A DNA stretch of 64,000 bases, taken from positions 1-64,000 of the forward strand of contig NZ_LOPY01000062.1 of the NCBI RefSeq assembly GCF_001469895.1, written 5' to 3'. Shown here one piece after another: positions 27,347-36,512 of this stretch (position 1 is its first letter; each line of letters opens with the position of its first letter). The position numbers and the translations under genes are program-made. Below the pieces are notes generated by a model that worked only from the letters and a program-made list of their open reading frames with translations, had not been told where the DNA came from and did not search any database. This DNA is from Pseudoalteromonas sp. XI10 (GTDB lineage Bacteria > Pseudomonadota > Gammaproteobacteria > Enterobacterales > Alteromonadaceae).

Positions 27347-28693
27347 TTATTTGTATTCGCCAATGCCTCCATAAGCATTTAAACGGTTATAAAGTGTTTT
27401 CGTACTGATCCCCAGCATTTGTGCTGCAATCGTCTTGTTACCTTGTACTTTATCTAAAGTAGCGTGGATCAATTCTTTTTCAACTTCTTCAATGGTTTGC
27501 CCTGCAACAACTTGGTTTGCTTGGCTCTCTTTATTCACTTTAGAAAATGGCGACTCTAGCGATTCAGGTAAAGTAATAGCTGTGCCTTTAGGGTCACTCA
27601 TAATAAAGGCGCGGTGAATAGCGTGACGAAGTTCACGTACGTTACCTGGCCAATCATGGGCTTCAAGCTCTTTGATTTGTGCTGCTTGCCATTTAAAGTC
27701 AGTGCCGTTTTCTTCATTGAGTTGCTCTAAAAAGGCATTTGCAAGCAGTGGAATATCTTCTTTTCGCTCACGAAGTGGTGGAATATCAATGGGGAATACC
27801 GCTAAACGAAAGTAAATGTCTTCACGTATAACATTGTTTTGCGCAAGGTCAGTCAAGGTGCGGTTGGTTGCAGAAATAACACGGCAATTTACTGCTTGCT
27901 CTTTTGTGCCACCCACTCGGGTTACTTTTTTGCTTTCAAGTACACGTAGTAAGTTTGGCTGCATATCAATTGGCATTTCAGTTACTTCATCTAAAAACAA
28001 AGTACCACCAGCAGCTTGCTCAAACACTCCCTCTTTGCGCGCAATAGCCCCTGTAAACGCGCCCTTTTCATGACCAAAAAGCTCGCTACCAATCAGCTCT
28101 TTTGAAAATGCACCACAGTTGGTTGCCACTAACGGACCATCACACTCAGTCGCATTATGAATCGCCTGCGCCACTACTTCTTTACCGGCACCACTTTCAC
28201 CCATCAACATTACATTGGCAGAAGTGGCTGCAACACGCTCAATCATAGTATAAAGCTTTTGCATGACTTCAGATTCACCAATTAGAGTACCAAAATGGCG
28301 TTTTATTGCTGGCGTTGATTTTTTCTTAGGGGCTGCTTTTTTCGGGTTGAGTACACGTTCAATGTCTTCGCGTTGCAGTGGTTTAACTAGGTGGCCTACA
28401 TTAGGCTCACACATTTCTGCCAGCTTACCTTTTACTGAAGGGTGCCCTGAAATTAACGTAACACGAGGCGATTGACCGATTGCTTTTAAATGCTCTAGTA
28501 AATGCAGGCCGCTGCCATCTGGCAGCATGAAATCTAAAAAGACATGATCAAATGTGTTGTTTTCAAACCATTGCTCCGCTTCTGCCAAGTTTGCTGCGGT
28601 ATTTATATTATGCCCTAGGAACTCAACTATATGACAAACTACATCGCTAAATTCACTGTCATCATCGACTAAAAGTACGTTCAACATATTCAT
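27347..28693 (-). CDS. Sigma-54-dependent response regulator (NtrC type)
   Basis: A 448-residue activator. The receiver (about 4-118) has LLVDDDSEFSD and the acceptor Asp54 in FLDFMLPDGSG. The AAA+ domain has Walker A GESGAGKEVVA and GHEKGAFTGA, the loop that contacts sigma-54, plus GGTLFLDEVTEMP and the arginine-rich REDIYFRLAVFPI. A Fis-type helix-turn-helix ends the protein (GNKTIAAQMLGISTKTLYNRL). It should open sigma-54 promoters when phosphorylated. It is the first gene of the five-gene signalling operon; its targets are not evident in the window. Confidence 0.95.
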   Translation of the reverse strand: MNMLNVLLVDDDSEFSDVVCHIVEFLGHNINTAANLAEAEQWFENNTFDHVFLDFMLPDGSGLHLLEHLKAIGQSPRVTLISGHPSVKGKLAEMCEPNVGHLVKPLQREDIERVLNPKKAAPKKKSTPAIKRHFGTLIGESEVMQKLYTMIERVAATSANVMLMGESGAGKEVVAQAIHNATECDGPLVATNCGAFSKELIGSELFGHEKGAFTGAIARKEGVFEQAAGGTLFLDEVTEMPIDMQPNLLRVLESKKVTRVGGTKEQAVNCRVISATNRTLTDLAQNNVIREDIYFRLAVFPIDIPPLRERKEDIPLLANAFLEQLNEENGTDFKWQAAQIKELEAHDWPGNVRELRHAIHRAFIMSDPKGTAITLPESLESPFSKVNKESQANQVVAGQTIEEVEKELIHATLDKVQGNKTIAAQMLGISTKTLYNRLNAYGGIGEYK

Positions 28694-28900
28694 TTCCTAA
28701 GCTTTTTCTATCATTCTACGCAAAGTTTTTCGAAAATAAAACTAAACGTTAGATACCTAAATAGTTCTTAATTTCAATTATATTACCTTATTAGTTTCAA
28801 TTTGGGGTAAGTAAAATGAATTAAATTTAGAAAAAAGGTTATTATGGCGCGTTCAATATTAAGCTAAGCTGTACTTGCATTAATTTAGAGTTGTAATCCT

Positions 28901-29413
28901 ATGAAGTTATTAAGAAAAGTAATTCACCCAAGTTTAAGTGATGACTATGGCACGGTGTTCATTCGTCATACTGCCCGCGCCATTGTTTTAAAAGGTGAAC
29001 AAATACTACTTTTATATACCGCCCGTTATGATGACTATAGCCTACCTGGCGGTGGCGTTGATGAAGGCGAAAGCATTGAGCAAGGGCTCTTACGAGAACT
29101 ACATGAAGAAACGGGTGCACTACAAATACAAATAAAGCAGCCATTAGGATTATACGAAGAAATCAGGCCTTGGTATAAAGATGACTTTGATTGTGTTCAT
29201 ATCAAATCCTATTGCTACTTCTGTGAAATTAGCGATGAATTTGCAGACCCGAAAATGGAGCATTACGAAGTGCAAAATGGCATGCACCCTAAGTGGGTGA
29301 ATATTTTTGATGCCATCGCACACAACGAAACCACCATGGCAATGAGTGAAAAACAGGGCCTATCGATTCAGCGCGAAACCTTTTTATTAAAGCTCATTGC
29401 TGACACTCTTTAA
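28901..29413 (+). CDS. Nudix hydrolase
   Basis: A 170-residue cytosolic protein with one complete Nudix box, GGVDEGESIEQGLLRELHEE followed by T-G, matching Gx5Ex7REUxEExGU. Nudix enzymes cleave nucleoside diphosphates linked to another moiety, using Mg bound by the REUxEE helix. The preceding beta-strand region (AIVLKGEQILLLYTARYDDYSLPGG) is normal. The substrate cannot be deduced. It is divergent from the signalling operon. Confidence 0.93.
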   Translation: MKLLRKVIHPSLSDDYGTVFIRHTARAIVLKGEQILLLYTARYDDYSLPGGGVDEGESIEQGLLRELHEETGALQIQIKQPLGLYEEIRPWYKDDFDCVHIKSYCYFCEISDEFADPKMEHYEVQNGMHPKWVNIFDAIAHNETTMAMSEKQGLSIQRETFLLKLIADTL

Positions 29414-29494
29414 GTTACTTTACATTACTTTACGCAACCATCAGATATTGTGGCAGTCTATATTTATAGTTAAAACCAATTATGAGAGTAAACC

Positions 29495-30028
29495 ATGAGT
29501 AAAGTAGCCCCCCTTTCAAAGCTAACCATCCTTTTACATTGGACCGTTGCCATTTTGTTTATCGGCGTATTCGCGATGGGCATTTATGTTGCTGATTTTG
29601 CCGAGCCACCCGCTAAATTTACTTATATGGGTTGGCATAAATCAATGGGCTTAGTGGTATTAGTTTTTGCCATTGCAAGGCTTATTTGGCGTATTAAAGA
29701 AGGTGCATTACCCGCGACATCTGCAATGCCTAAATGGCAAACAGCGATTGCTCACCTCACTCATGGCTTATTATTACTTGCAACTCTAGCTATGCCGTTA
29801 TCTGGTTTTATCATGAGCTATGCGGGTGGTCGTGCAATTAGCTTTTTTGAGTTTGAATTATTAAGCGCACCAGAGAAAACACCTTGGCTTGCTGATGCAG
29901 GCAGCTTTGTGCATCACAGTTCAGTGCTTATTATCGTGGTGATTTTAGCATTACATATAGCCGCAGCACTTAAACACCAGTTTGTTGACAAAGATGGCAT
30001 GCTGAGCCGTATGCTAGGTAAGTCTTAA
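29495..30028 (+). CDS. Cytochrome b561
   Basis: A 177-residue, four-helix inner-membrane protein of the bacterial b561 family. Candidate haem ligands are His in LLHWTVAILFIGVFAMG, GWHKSMGLVV, LTHGLLLLATLAMP and ALHIAAALKHQFVDKDG. Family members move electrons between quinol and a periplasmic acceptor such as superoxide. AGAG lies shortly before the ATG. It is followed eight bases later by a convergent gene. Confidence 0.93.
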   Translation: MSKVAPLSKLTILLHWTVAILFIGVFAMGIYVADFAEPPAKFTYMGWHKSMGLVVLVFAIARLIWRIKEGALPATSAMPKWQTAIAHLTHGLLLLATLAMPLSGFIMSYAGGRAISFFEFELLSAPEKTPWLADAGSFVHHSSVLIIVVILALHIAAALKHQFVDKDGMLSRMLGKS

Positions 30029-30035
30029 ATCAAAT

Positions 30036-30530
30036 TTAAGCGGGCTTAGGGTGAGCATAAAAGCGCCATAAGCCCACTAAGTTACTTATTAAAAATACCG
30101 TTTCCATAAGCACTGCCAATGGTGAAAAAACCAAGATGTTATGGACTATCCAACCAATCGTGCCAACAATCATCAGTATGCGTAAGGTAAAATCTTTGCC
30201 TTGGAATGAAGCATAAGTTTGCAGTAACGTTGCCGACAGCGCGATAAAGCTAACCCAGCTTTGCCAAGTAAATAGTACTGCGCTAATACTCAAAAGCATA
30301 AAAGCTATCATCACCCAGGTTTTGCGGGCAAAAATACAATAGCCATAACGTAGTGCTGCAATCAGCATTAAGCTTGCTGCACTAAAGTTATCGAGCAGCA
30401 TAAAGTGCACAGATGTCAGTAAAACCGAGCTAAACAAACAAGCTAAAATTGCCTGCCTTTGTTTAAACTGAAATGAAGCCAAATCGAGTAATGTGGCAAT
30501 GGCAACTAAGCACTGAGATAAAATAAACAT
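30036..30530 (-). CDS. YgjV-like inner-membrane protein
   Basis: A 164-residue, highly hydrophobic protein with about five membrane helices. The sequence pattern (LDLASFQFKQRQAIL, VHFMLLDNFSAASLMLIAALRY, IVGTIGWIVHNILVFSPLAV) matches the uncharacterised YgjV family. No biochemical function is known for the family. The next gene upstream is the Crp-like regulator, 50 bp away on the same strand, so cotranscription is possible. Confidence 0.8.
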   Translation of the reverse strand: MFILSQCLVAIATLLDLASFQFKQRQAILACLFSSVLLTSVHFMLLDNFSAASLMLIAALRYGYCIFARKTWVMIAFMLLSISAVLFTWQSWVSFIALSATLLQTYASFQGKDFTLRILMIVGTIGWIVHNILVFSPLAVLMETVFLISNLVGLWRFYAHPKPA

Positions 30531-30579
30531 AACGACTCCTGAAAAATCAGCAGTGTAATGTTCACTATTTTGCTGCGCC

Positions 30580-31155
30580 TTAACTTAAGTTAAGACGCCG
30601 TCTAATTCGCGATAAAGAAATCGCAGAGATCCCTAAATACATTGCAACCTCGTTTAAACTCAGTTGTTCAAGCCAATGCGGCTTTTGTTCTAGTAAATAT
30701 TGGTAACGCTGCTCAGGGGTATTCAGTAATAAAAACGCTTCTTTTGCTTCTTTAAACAATAATTGCTGACAAATTAACTGATGTTTTATTGCTTGCCAGT
30801 CGGCACTATCAAGTAAAGCCAAAGGCACTTTAATGAGCTCAGCATCACGTATTACTTTTAGCTGATAAAGCGCTGGGGTTTTAGTTAACCAGTTACCATA
30901 AAGAAGTGCAAATTCATCTTGAAAGTAAAACTCTTTACACTTTTGCACACCCTGTGAGGATGCATGCAATGCCCCAAGCACCCCAGATATAATTAAGTAA
31001 CCTGCATCTTGTTCGTCGCCTTGCTGCAATAAAACATCGCCTTTAGCGTAACGCTTTATGGCGCATTGCCCAGCAAGCTTGTTACGAAATTCACAGGCTA
31101 GTTGATGGTAACTATCACCAAGTGGAAGTAACTGGGTATCTGTCAAGGTTGCCAA
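30580..31155 (-). CDS. Crp/Fnr-family transcriptional regulator
   Basis: A 191-residue regulator. The N-terminal cyclic-nucleotide-binding-like beta barrel contains YAKGDVLLQQGDEQDAGYLIISGVLGAL. The C-terminal winged helix is short and ends LNEVAMYLGISAISLSRIRRRL. No FNR-type cysteine cluster is present. The barrel lacks an obvious cAMP-binding RExAR motif, so the effector is unknown. Its start overlaps the end of the nitronate monooxygenase gene by 13 bp, so the two form a translationally linked pair. Confidence 0.9.
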   Translation of the reverse strand: MATLTDTQLLPLGDSYHQLACEFRNKLAGQCAIKRYAKGDVLLQQGDEQDAGYLIISGVLGALHASSQGVQKCKEFYFQDEFALLYGNWLTKTPALYQLKVIRDAELIKVPLALLDSADWQAIKHQLICQQLLFKEAKEAFLLLNTPEQRYQYLLEQKPHWLEQLSLNEVAMYLGISAISLSRIRRRLNLS

Positions 31156-32180
31156 CCTTGCATTAGTAGTTCAGTAATTTGCTGGGCGTTAATCCCTTCT
31201 CGAGCCACAAAGCGCTCACCACACCAAAGCGGTGAAAAACCACTGTCGCCTTTAGCCTCTGCTTTTGCACGTAATGCGGTCATTGCAATCGACGCATACG
31301 GAAAAGGCGGCGCCTGCTCTGGCATCGCCCCTAATTCTTGCATCACTCTGTTGCGTATTCCTCGGGCCGGTCGGCCAGAGAATAAGGTTGTCAATTCTGT
31401 TGAGTCTGGCTCAGCCGTTTTTAACACTTCACGGTGTAAAGCACTTGTTGTCGCTTCTTCGCAAAGTAAATAAGCGCTCCCCACCTGCACAGCAGATACA
31501 CCTAATGCTTGGTACTGAGCTACATCTTCAGCTGTACAAATTCCACCCGCTGCAATAACCGGTATTTCAAGCTCTACACACTCTCGCACTAATTGCGCTG
31601 TGGTTGGTTGCAGCGATAAATCCATCGATAAAAAATGGCCGCGGTGGCCGCCTGCTTCAATCCCTTGTGCAATAACCGCATCGGCACCATTTGCTTGTAA
31701 CCAGCGCGCTTCATCTAACGTTGTGGCTGATGAAAGAACAGCCCCGCCCCACGCTTTAATCTGAGAAACAATCTCTTTACTTGGCAGACCAAAGTGAAAG
31801 CTCACAACGGCAGGCTTATAAGGCGCGATAATATCGATCACTTGCTGATTAATTGGCTGGCGCGAAGCGTTGCGGGTAAATTGTGAGGCATCGACAGCAA
31901 ACTCATCAAAATAAGGCTCAAGTACATTATGCCATGAAGTTTGCTGAGCCAATGTATAGTCAGGTGTTTGATGACAAAAGAAATTAAGGTTATACGGCTT
32001 ATCAGTATGCTGACTAATGTAATCAAGCTCTGAGGCAAGCTGCTCAGCCGAAAGCATAGCGCAGGGCAACGAACCAAGCCCCCCAGCTTCACACACAGCC
32101 ACTGTCAGTTTGGCGTTTTGCACACCCGCCATCGGCGCTTGAATAATCGCAAGTTCGGTATTTAACACAGAATTTGTCAT
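31143..32180 (-). CDS. Nitronate monooxygenase family protein
   Basis: A 345-residue FMN-dependent TIM barrel. It opens with IIQAPMAGVQNAKLTVAVCEAGGLGSLPCAML, the 2-nitropropane dioxygenase N-terminal motif, and carries the flavin-phosphate loop VIAAGGICTAEDV and AVQVGSAYLL. GIEAGGHRG supplies the conserved histidine of class I enzymes. The enzyme oxidises toxic nitronates such as propionate-3-nitronate. It is the first gene of a pair with the Crp-like regulator. Confidence 0.93.
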   Translation of the reverse strand: MTNSVLNTELAIIQAPMAGVQNAKLTVAVCEAGGLGSLPCAMLSAEQLASELDYISQHTDKPYNLNFFCHQTPDYTLAQQTSWHNVLEPYFDEFAVDASQFTRNASRQPINQQVIDIIAPYKPAVVSFHFGLPSKEIVSQIKAWGGAVLSSATTLDEARWLQANGADAVIAQGIEAGGHRGHFLSMDLSLQPTTAQLVRECVELEIPVIAAGGICTAEDVAQYQALGVSAVQVGSAYLLCEEATTSALHREVLKTAEPDSTELTTLFSGRPARGIRNRVMQELGAMPEQAPPFPYASIAMTALRAKAEAKGDSGFSPLWCGERFVAREGINAQQITELLMQGWQP

Positions 32181-32346
32181 TACGTATTCCTTGTAAGTTT
32201 TGCAGCCTGTTGCAGTTTTTACAGAAAAAAGAGTGCCTAGCTAAAATCAAAACAAAATAAAATTCAACTAAATCAGATAGCTAGAGCAGCGAAAAATAGG
32301 TATTAGCCTTGCAAACCTTTTCCTACAATTTTGTAAGGAGATAATG

Positions 32347-33723
32347 ATGACTGATACTGTTACTACAATCAATCCAGCCAATGAGCAAACCTTAAATACG
32401 TATAATTTATTGTCATTGCAACAAGCACAGAGTGAAGTTGACCAATGTCATCAAGCTTTTTTAAAGTGGCGCACCACATCCCATGAGCAGCGCGCTAAAT
32501 TACTTAATCAACTTGCACAAGTAATTGAGTCTAATCAACAAGAATTAGCCCAATTGATGACCGATGAAATGGGCAAGTTATATCAACAAGGCCTACAAGA
32601 AGTTGAGCTTTGCGCTGCAATTTGTCGCTATACCGCAGAGCAAGGGCCACAAGTGCTTGCTGATGAAAGCCGTGATATGCAAGACGGCCGTGCAATTATT
32701 AGCTACCAACCAATCGGTGTCGTTTTAGGTATCCAACCTTGGAACTTCCCGCTTTATCAAGTCATTCGCTATGCTTGCGCGAATATCATGGCGGGTAATA
32801 CCACGGTGCTAAAACATGCTGGTAATGTATTTGGCATGGCTGAAAAAATTGAGCAATTATTTACTCAAGCTGGCTTTGATGACTATTGCTTTAAAAACCT
32901 ACTGATTGACGGCAAAACCGCAAGCAAACTTATTGAGCACTCAGCTATTCGTGGCGTGACATTTACTGGTAGCGACGAAACAGGCAAAAAAGTTGCTGAG
33001 CTTGCAGGTAAACAGGTTAAGAAAACCGTACTTGAGCTTGGCAGTAACGATGCCTATGTTGTACTTGATGATGCTGACTTAAATACCGCGATTACCGCAT
33101 GTACACAAGGGCGCTTGATCAATAACGGGCAAACCTGTGTTGCAGCAAAACGCTTTATTGTTGTTGATGCTTTATACGATGATTTTAAAGCCTTAATTAA
33201 AGAGCAATTTGAACAAGTTGTTCTTGGTGATCCGAATGATGAAAAAACCACGCTCGGTCCAATGGCCCGTAAAGATTTACGCGATAAACTTCATCAGCAA
33301 GTGACTGATTCAGTAAATGCAGGTGCGAACATTGTTACCGGCGGTACAGTTGCTGAGCACACAGGCTTTTATTACACCCCGACTCTGCTTGAAAACATTA
33401 AACCGGGCATGCCCGCCTATGATGATGAATTATTTGGCCCTGTAGCATCGCTTATAAGGGCAAAAGATAATGATGAGGCTATGCAAATTGCTAATGACTC
33501 TCGCTATGGTCTTGGTGGCGGTATTTTCTCAAAAGACGAACAAGCAGCCATTGAGCTTGCAAAGCACCATTTTGATACCGGCATGGTTAATATTAATGGC
33601 TATGGTCTTGCGCAGCCGAACTTACCATTTGGTGGTGTAAAAGACAGTGGCTATGGCCGTGAACACGGCGGCTTTGGGCTACGTGAATTTGTTAATATCA
33701 AAACCATTATGATCAACGACTAA
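32347..33723 (+). CDS. NAD(P)-dependent succinate-semialdehyde dehydrogenase-like aldehyde dehydrogenase
   Basis: A 458-residue aldehyde dehydrogenase. Substrate and cofactor motifs are intact: GVVLGIQPWNFPLYQVIRYA, the Rossmann FTGSDETGKKVAELAGK, the general base in VLELGSNDAYVVLDD and the nucleophile Cys in NNGQTCVAAKRF. The LELGSND variant is typical of the short succinate-semialdehyde dehydrogenases. Two ATG codons stand in tandem; I use the second because TAAGGAG is then better spaced. No GABA transaminase gene is adjacent, so the in vivo aldehyde is not certain. Confidence 0.92.
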   Translation: MTDTVTTINPANEQTLNTYNLLSLQQAQSEVDQCHQAFLKWRTTSHEQRAKLLNQLAQVIESNQQELAQLMTDEMGKLYQQGLQEVELCAAICRYTAEQGPQVLADESRDMQDGRAIISYQPIGVVLGIQPWNFPLYQVIRYACANIMAGNTTVLKHAGNVFGMAEKIEQLFTQAGFDDYCFKNLLIDGKTASKLIEHSAIRGVTFTGSDETGKKVAELAGKQVKKTVLELGSNDAYVVLDDADLNTAITACTQGRLINNGQTCVAAKRFIVVDALYDDFKALIKEQFEQVVLGDPNDEKTTLGPMARKDLRDKLHQQVTDSVNAGANIVTGGTVAEHTGFYYTPTLLENIKPGMPAYDDELFGPVASLIRAKDNDEAMQIANDSRYGLGGGIFSKDEQAAIELAKHHFDTGMVNINGYGLAQPNLPFGGVKDSGYGREHGGFGLREFVNIKTIMIND

Positions 33724-33727
33724 CCAC

Positions 33728-33756
33728 AAAAAAAGGGCTCGTTAGAGCCCTTTCTT
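33728..33756. terminator. Bidirectional intrinsic terminator
   Basis: AAAGGGCTC and GAGCCCTTT with a GTTA loop follow the aldehyde dehydrogenase stop. A7 on the left provides the T run for the convergent gene; the right T run is interrupted by C. Confidence 0.85.
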
Positions 33757-33786
33757 ATATCTAATTGTCCGCCCTGAATAAGATTA

Positions 33787-34860
33787 TCACTTTTCAAACA
33801 TTGGCACTTGCTGCTTAGACGCTGCTGGCATTTTTAACTCATCCACTGCTTTTTCTTTATCAATCTGCTCTTGTTGTTTTTGATTGTCAGAATCGGGGTT
33901 ATAAACAAGCTCAGTAAGCAGTGCAAAATGATCTGAGCCATATTTTGCCAAACGCTCAATGCGCTTAACACTAAACTCATTACTATGAAAAAGGTGATCA
34001 AGCGGCCAGCGCATAAAGAAATAACTGGCATGAAACGTATTAAAAAAGCCTCTCCCTTTACGTGGGTCTAACAAACCACTGATACGCATAAACAAGCGGG
34101 TACTACGCGACCATGCAACATCATTTAGATCACCGGCAACGATACAAGGTCGCTGTCTGTTTTTAAGTGCTTTCGCTAAGATTATCAACTCAGTATCACG
34201 GGGTCGTGAACTGTCTTCTTCGGTTGGACTCGGAGGAGCAGGATGAATAAAGTGCCCTTGTACTTCTACACCATCTGCATCTTCAAACAAAATATGGATT
34301 GAGGGGATATCGCTTTCTATAAGCTCACAAACTTGCTGTTGTTTGATTTTAAACTTGCTGTACAAGTGCATGCCATAGCGATTATCTTTTGGGCAGTAGA
34401 CACGATATGGGTACTCTTTTTCTAAACTGCTCAGTTTATTTTGCCAAGTTTGATCAGACTCTAACGTAATGAGGAAATCAGGTTGATGCGTTTTAACTAA
34501 ACCAATGAGTTTGTCATATTCAGTGTTCGACATCAGTACATTTGCCGACATAATACGAATACTGTGCTTATCGCTTTTATTGCTTGAGGCAACTTCTTTG
34601 TTAGCTAGCCTTGTGTAAGGGTAAATCCAGCCAACTTGCAATAGCAGCACTAGAATACTAGCCACTGCACAACCAATAAAAAACAATGAGTGGGTGCTAC
34701 TAATTAAATAACTTGCTGCTATTAGGCTAGCAAAGGCAAGGTAAACCACTTGTAAGCGTACAAAGTCACAACTACGAATTAAGTAATGTTGGGAGTATGA
34801 GAATGGCAATAAGGTAACTATCAGTAAAGCTAATACAACCGCCCCTAAAGTAATTATCAT
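33787..34860 (-). CDS. Membrane-anchored endonuclease/exonuclease/phosphatase family protein
   Basis: A 357-residue protein. Three hydrophobic helices fill residues 1-90, then a full EEP domain follows: IRIMSANVLMSNTEYD, the metal-binding glutamate in LITLESDQTW, the catalytic Asp/Asn in IVAGDLNDVAWSR, and the terminal GSDHFALLTEL. The domain should face the periplasm. Relatives include phosphodiesterases and phosphatases acting on nucleic acids or lipids; the substrate is unknown. The last 35 residues are Gln/Lys rich and probably disordered. Confidence 0.88.
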   Translation of the reverse strand: MIITLGAVVLALLIVTLLPFSYSQHYLIRSCDFVRLQVVYLAFASLIAASYLISSTHSLFFIGCAVASILVLLLQVGWIYPYTRLANKEVASSNKSDKHSIRIMSANVLMSNTEYDKLIGLVKTHQPDFLITLESDQTWQNKLSSLEKEYPYRVYCPKDNRYGMHLYSKFKIKQQQVCELIESDIPSIHILFEDADGVEVQGHFIHPAPPSPTEEDSSRPRDTELIILAKALKNRQRPCIVAGDLNDVAWSRSTRLFMRISGLLDPRKGRGFFNTFHASYFFMRWPLDHLFHSNEFSVKRIERLAKYGSDHFALLTELVYNPDSDNQKQQEQIDKEKAVDELKMPAASKQQVPMFEK

Positions 34861-34932
34861 TAACTTCCCTCGTTATGTTTTTATTATCTTACAAGTCTAG
34901 CATTTACGTCTGAACAATATATTAAAATTAAT

Positions 34933-34955
34933 AAAAAAGCCGCTAAGCGGCTTTT
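34933..34955 (-). terminator. Intrinsic terminator of the His-rich protein gene
   Basis: The palindrome AAAAGCCGCT-A-AGCGGCTTTT lies just after the stop, with six T following on the minus strand. Confidence 0.88.
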
Positions 34956-34962
34956 GACAGGA

Positions 34963-35397
34963 TTAACGATGGCGAGTAACGATTGATAAAATCTCTCGCG
35001 TATCGTGTACTAGATGAATAAGGCGGTCATCGATTTCGATGGCAATAATCCCATTTCGGTCGCGACGTTTAATCACTCGCCCATGACGATATATATCACG
35101 ATCAAGAATATCACCATGGTGATAACGCTTATACCAACCTGGTGGTAAGCCACCGCCATGCCCTACTTTTTTGTATAAACCGGGTGGTAAATCACGGTAG
35201 CTGTAACTGTCGTATCTATCGTAACGATCATGTCTGTCATGATGGTGATGTTTGTGGTGTTTTTTATGCTTTTTATGCTTTTTACGTTCGTGCTTATGTT
35301 CGTATCTATCATGGTCACGATCATGTTTCGCGTTTGCTTCCATAGGTATCAAACTCAAACCTAAAACGGCAACTGAGATAGTAAGTAATTTATTCAT
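34963..35397 (-). CDS. Secreted histidine-rich protein (RcnB-like)
   Basis: A 144-residue exported protein with a signal peptide (MNKLLTISVAVLGLSLIPMEANA). Residues 24-70 are an extreme His/Lys/Arg/Asp tract with H-K-K-H repeats and a run of four His. The second half has two LPPG-Y/W-K motifs (LPPGLYKK, LPPGWYKR) and the pattern RDIYRHGRVIKRR...RLIHLVHDTREIL, resembling the RcnB periplasmic family. A role in periplasmic Ni/Co/Cu/Zn binding is inferred from composition. The frame can open at a TTG at 35412, but the ATG at 35397 behind GAGG is preferred. No metal transporter is adjacent. Confidence 0.82.
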   Translation of the reverse strand: MNKLLTISVAVLGLSLIPMEANAKHDRDHDRYEHKHERKKHKKHKKHHKHHHHDRHDRYDRYDSYSYRDLPPGLYKKVGHGGGLPPGWYKRYHHGDILDRDIYRHGRVIKRRDRNGIIAIEIDDRLIHLVHDTREILSIVTRHR

Positions 35398-35648
35398 AAT
35401 AGAGACCCTCAACGTTTGCTCTTGATAAAAAGCCTAACGTTTTAGCCTGAATCATAGATGAAGGGTTACAATTTAAAAACACAACTGTTTACATATCAAC
35501 ATATTAGAAAGCTAACCTTTACATTTCTTTAAACTTCTTTGGCACTATTTACGAAAAATCGAGTCTGAGTTACAGTTCCGTTTGGGGCGTCTGTCGTTAT
35601 ATTTGCAACATAAACAAACGCTTCCTCACTACATAATAAGGATAATTT

Positions 35649-36461
35649 ATGAATCTACTAAAATGGTGTTTGGTCATTAGCATTACTGCACTAACGGGCT
35701 GTAGTGCCATGATGAGCCAATATGGCAATCAAAAAACGCAATCAAGCTCATTGGTTGAATACCTTTACCCAGACCAGCAAGACAGAGCAGCCCATCAAGC
35801 AACGATCCCAACTTTGAACTTACCTGCCACTGTAGGGATTGCCTTTATTCCTAACAAGTACAATGATGGCTTACACCACGGTGACGAAGTGGCACTGCTG
35901 AACAAAGTTAAAAAGCAGTTTATGCAATATGACTATATTGACCGCATTGAAGTGATCCCAAGCACATATTTAAAAGGCGGCGAAGGGTTTACTACATTAG
36001 AACAAGTATCACGATTATATGATGTGGATATTATGGCGCTTGTTTCTTACGACCAAGTATCGCAAAGCTTAGAAAATAACGCTGCTTTTTTATATCTAAC
36101 GATTGTTGGTTTATATGTGATTCCGGGCAATGAAAACTCAGTACAAACCTTTGTAGATACCGCCGTATTTGACGTAAAAAGCCGAAAAATGCTGTTTCGT
36201 GCTCCAGGTATTCATAAAGCAGAGCAACGCAGCACAGCGATTGGCATCGATGAAGTCGCTAAAGAGCAATCGCTGGCAAGCTTTAATGGTGCCGTTGATG
36301 ACATGATCACAAATCTAGATACTGAATTGGCGCAATTTAAAACCCGCGTTAAAGAAGAAAAAGTAGCTAATGTCACGCACAGAAATGGTACTGGCGGCAG
36401 TAGCTTATTCTGGTTAGTTGCAGTACTGGCAGGTTTTGCCGTACATCGCCGTAGCGCATAA
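35649..36461 (+). CDS. Rhombotarget lipoprotein with GlyGly-CTERM tail
   Basis: A 270-residue lipoprotein. The signal ends in the lipobox L-T-G-C (Cys18). The middle, with VGIAFIPNKYNDGLHHGDEVALLNKVKKQF and YDVDIMALVSYDQV, matches the rhombotarget lipoprotein family. The C terminus shows the GlyGly-CTERM sorting signal: a GTGGSS motif, one membrane helix, then H-R-R-S at the end. Such tails are cut by rhombosortase, and many substrates leave by type II secretion. AAGGATAA precedes the ATG. The TonB-dependent receptor gene follows on the same strand. Confidence 0.9.
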   Translation: MNLLKWCLVISITALTGCSAMMSQYGNQKTQSSSLVEYLYPDQQDRAAHQATIPTLNLPATVGIAFIPNKYNDGLHHGDEVALLNKVKKQFMQYDYIDRIEVIPSTYLKGGEGFTTLEQVSRLYDVDIMALVSYDQVSQSLENNAAFLYLTIVGLYVIPGNENSVQTFVDTAVFDVKSRKMLFRAPGIHKAEQRSTAIGIDEVAKEQSLASFNGAVDDMITNLDTELAQFKTRVKEEKVANVTHRNGTGGSSLFWLVAVLAGFAVHRRSA

Positions 36462-36512
36462 CAGACAAAGTTATTAATCGCGAAAGCTTTTACCCATCCT
36501 AAAAAGCAGTTA

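Noticed and set aside
23147..28693. Chemotaxis-like or phytochrome operon
   Set aside because: There is no CheA/CheW/CheB and no GAF-PHY photosensory domain; the Rcp1-like receiver and phytochrome-type H-box alone do not support light sensing.
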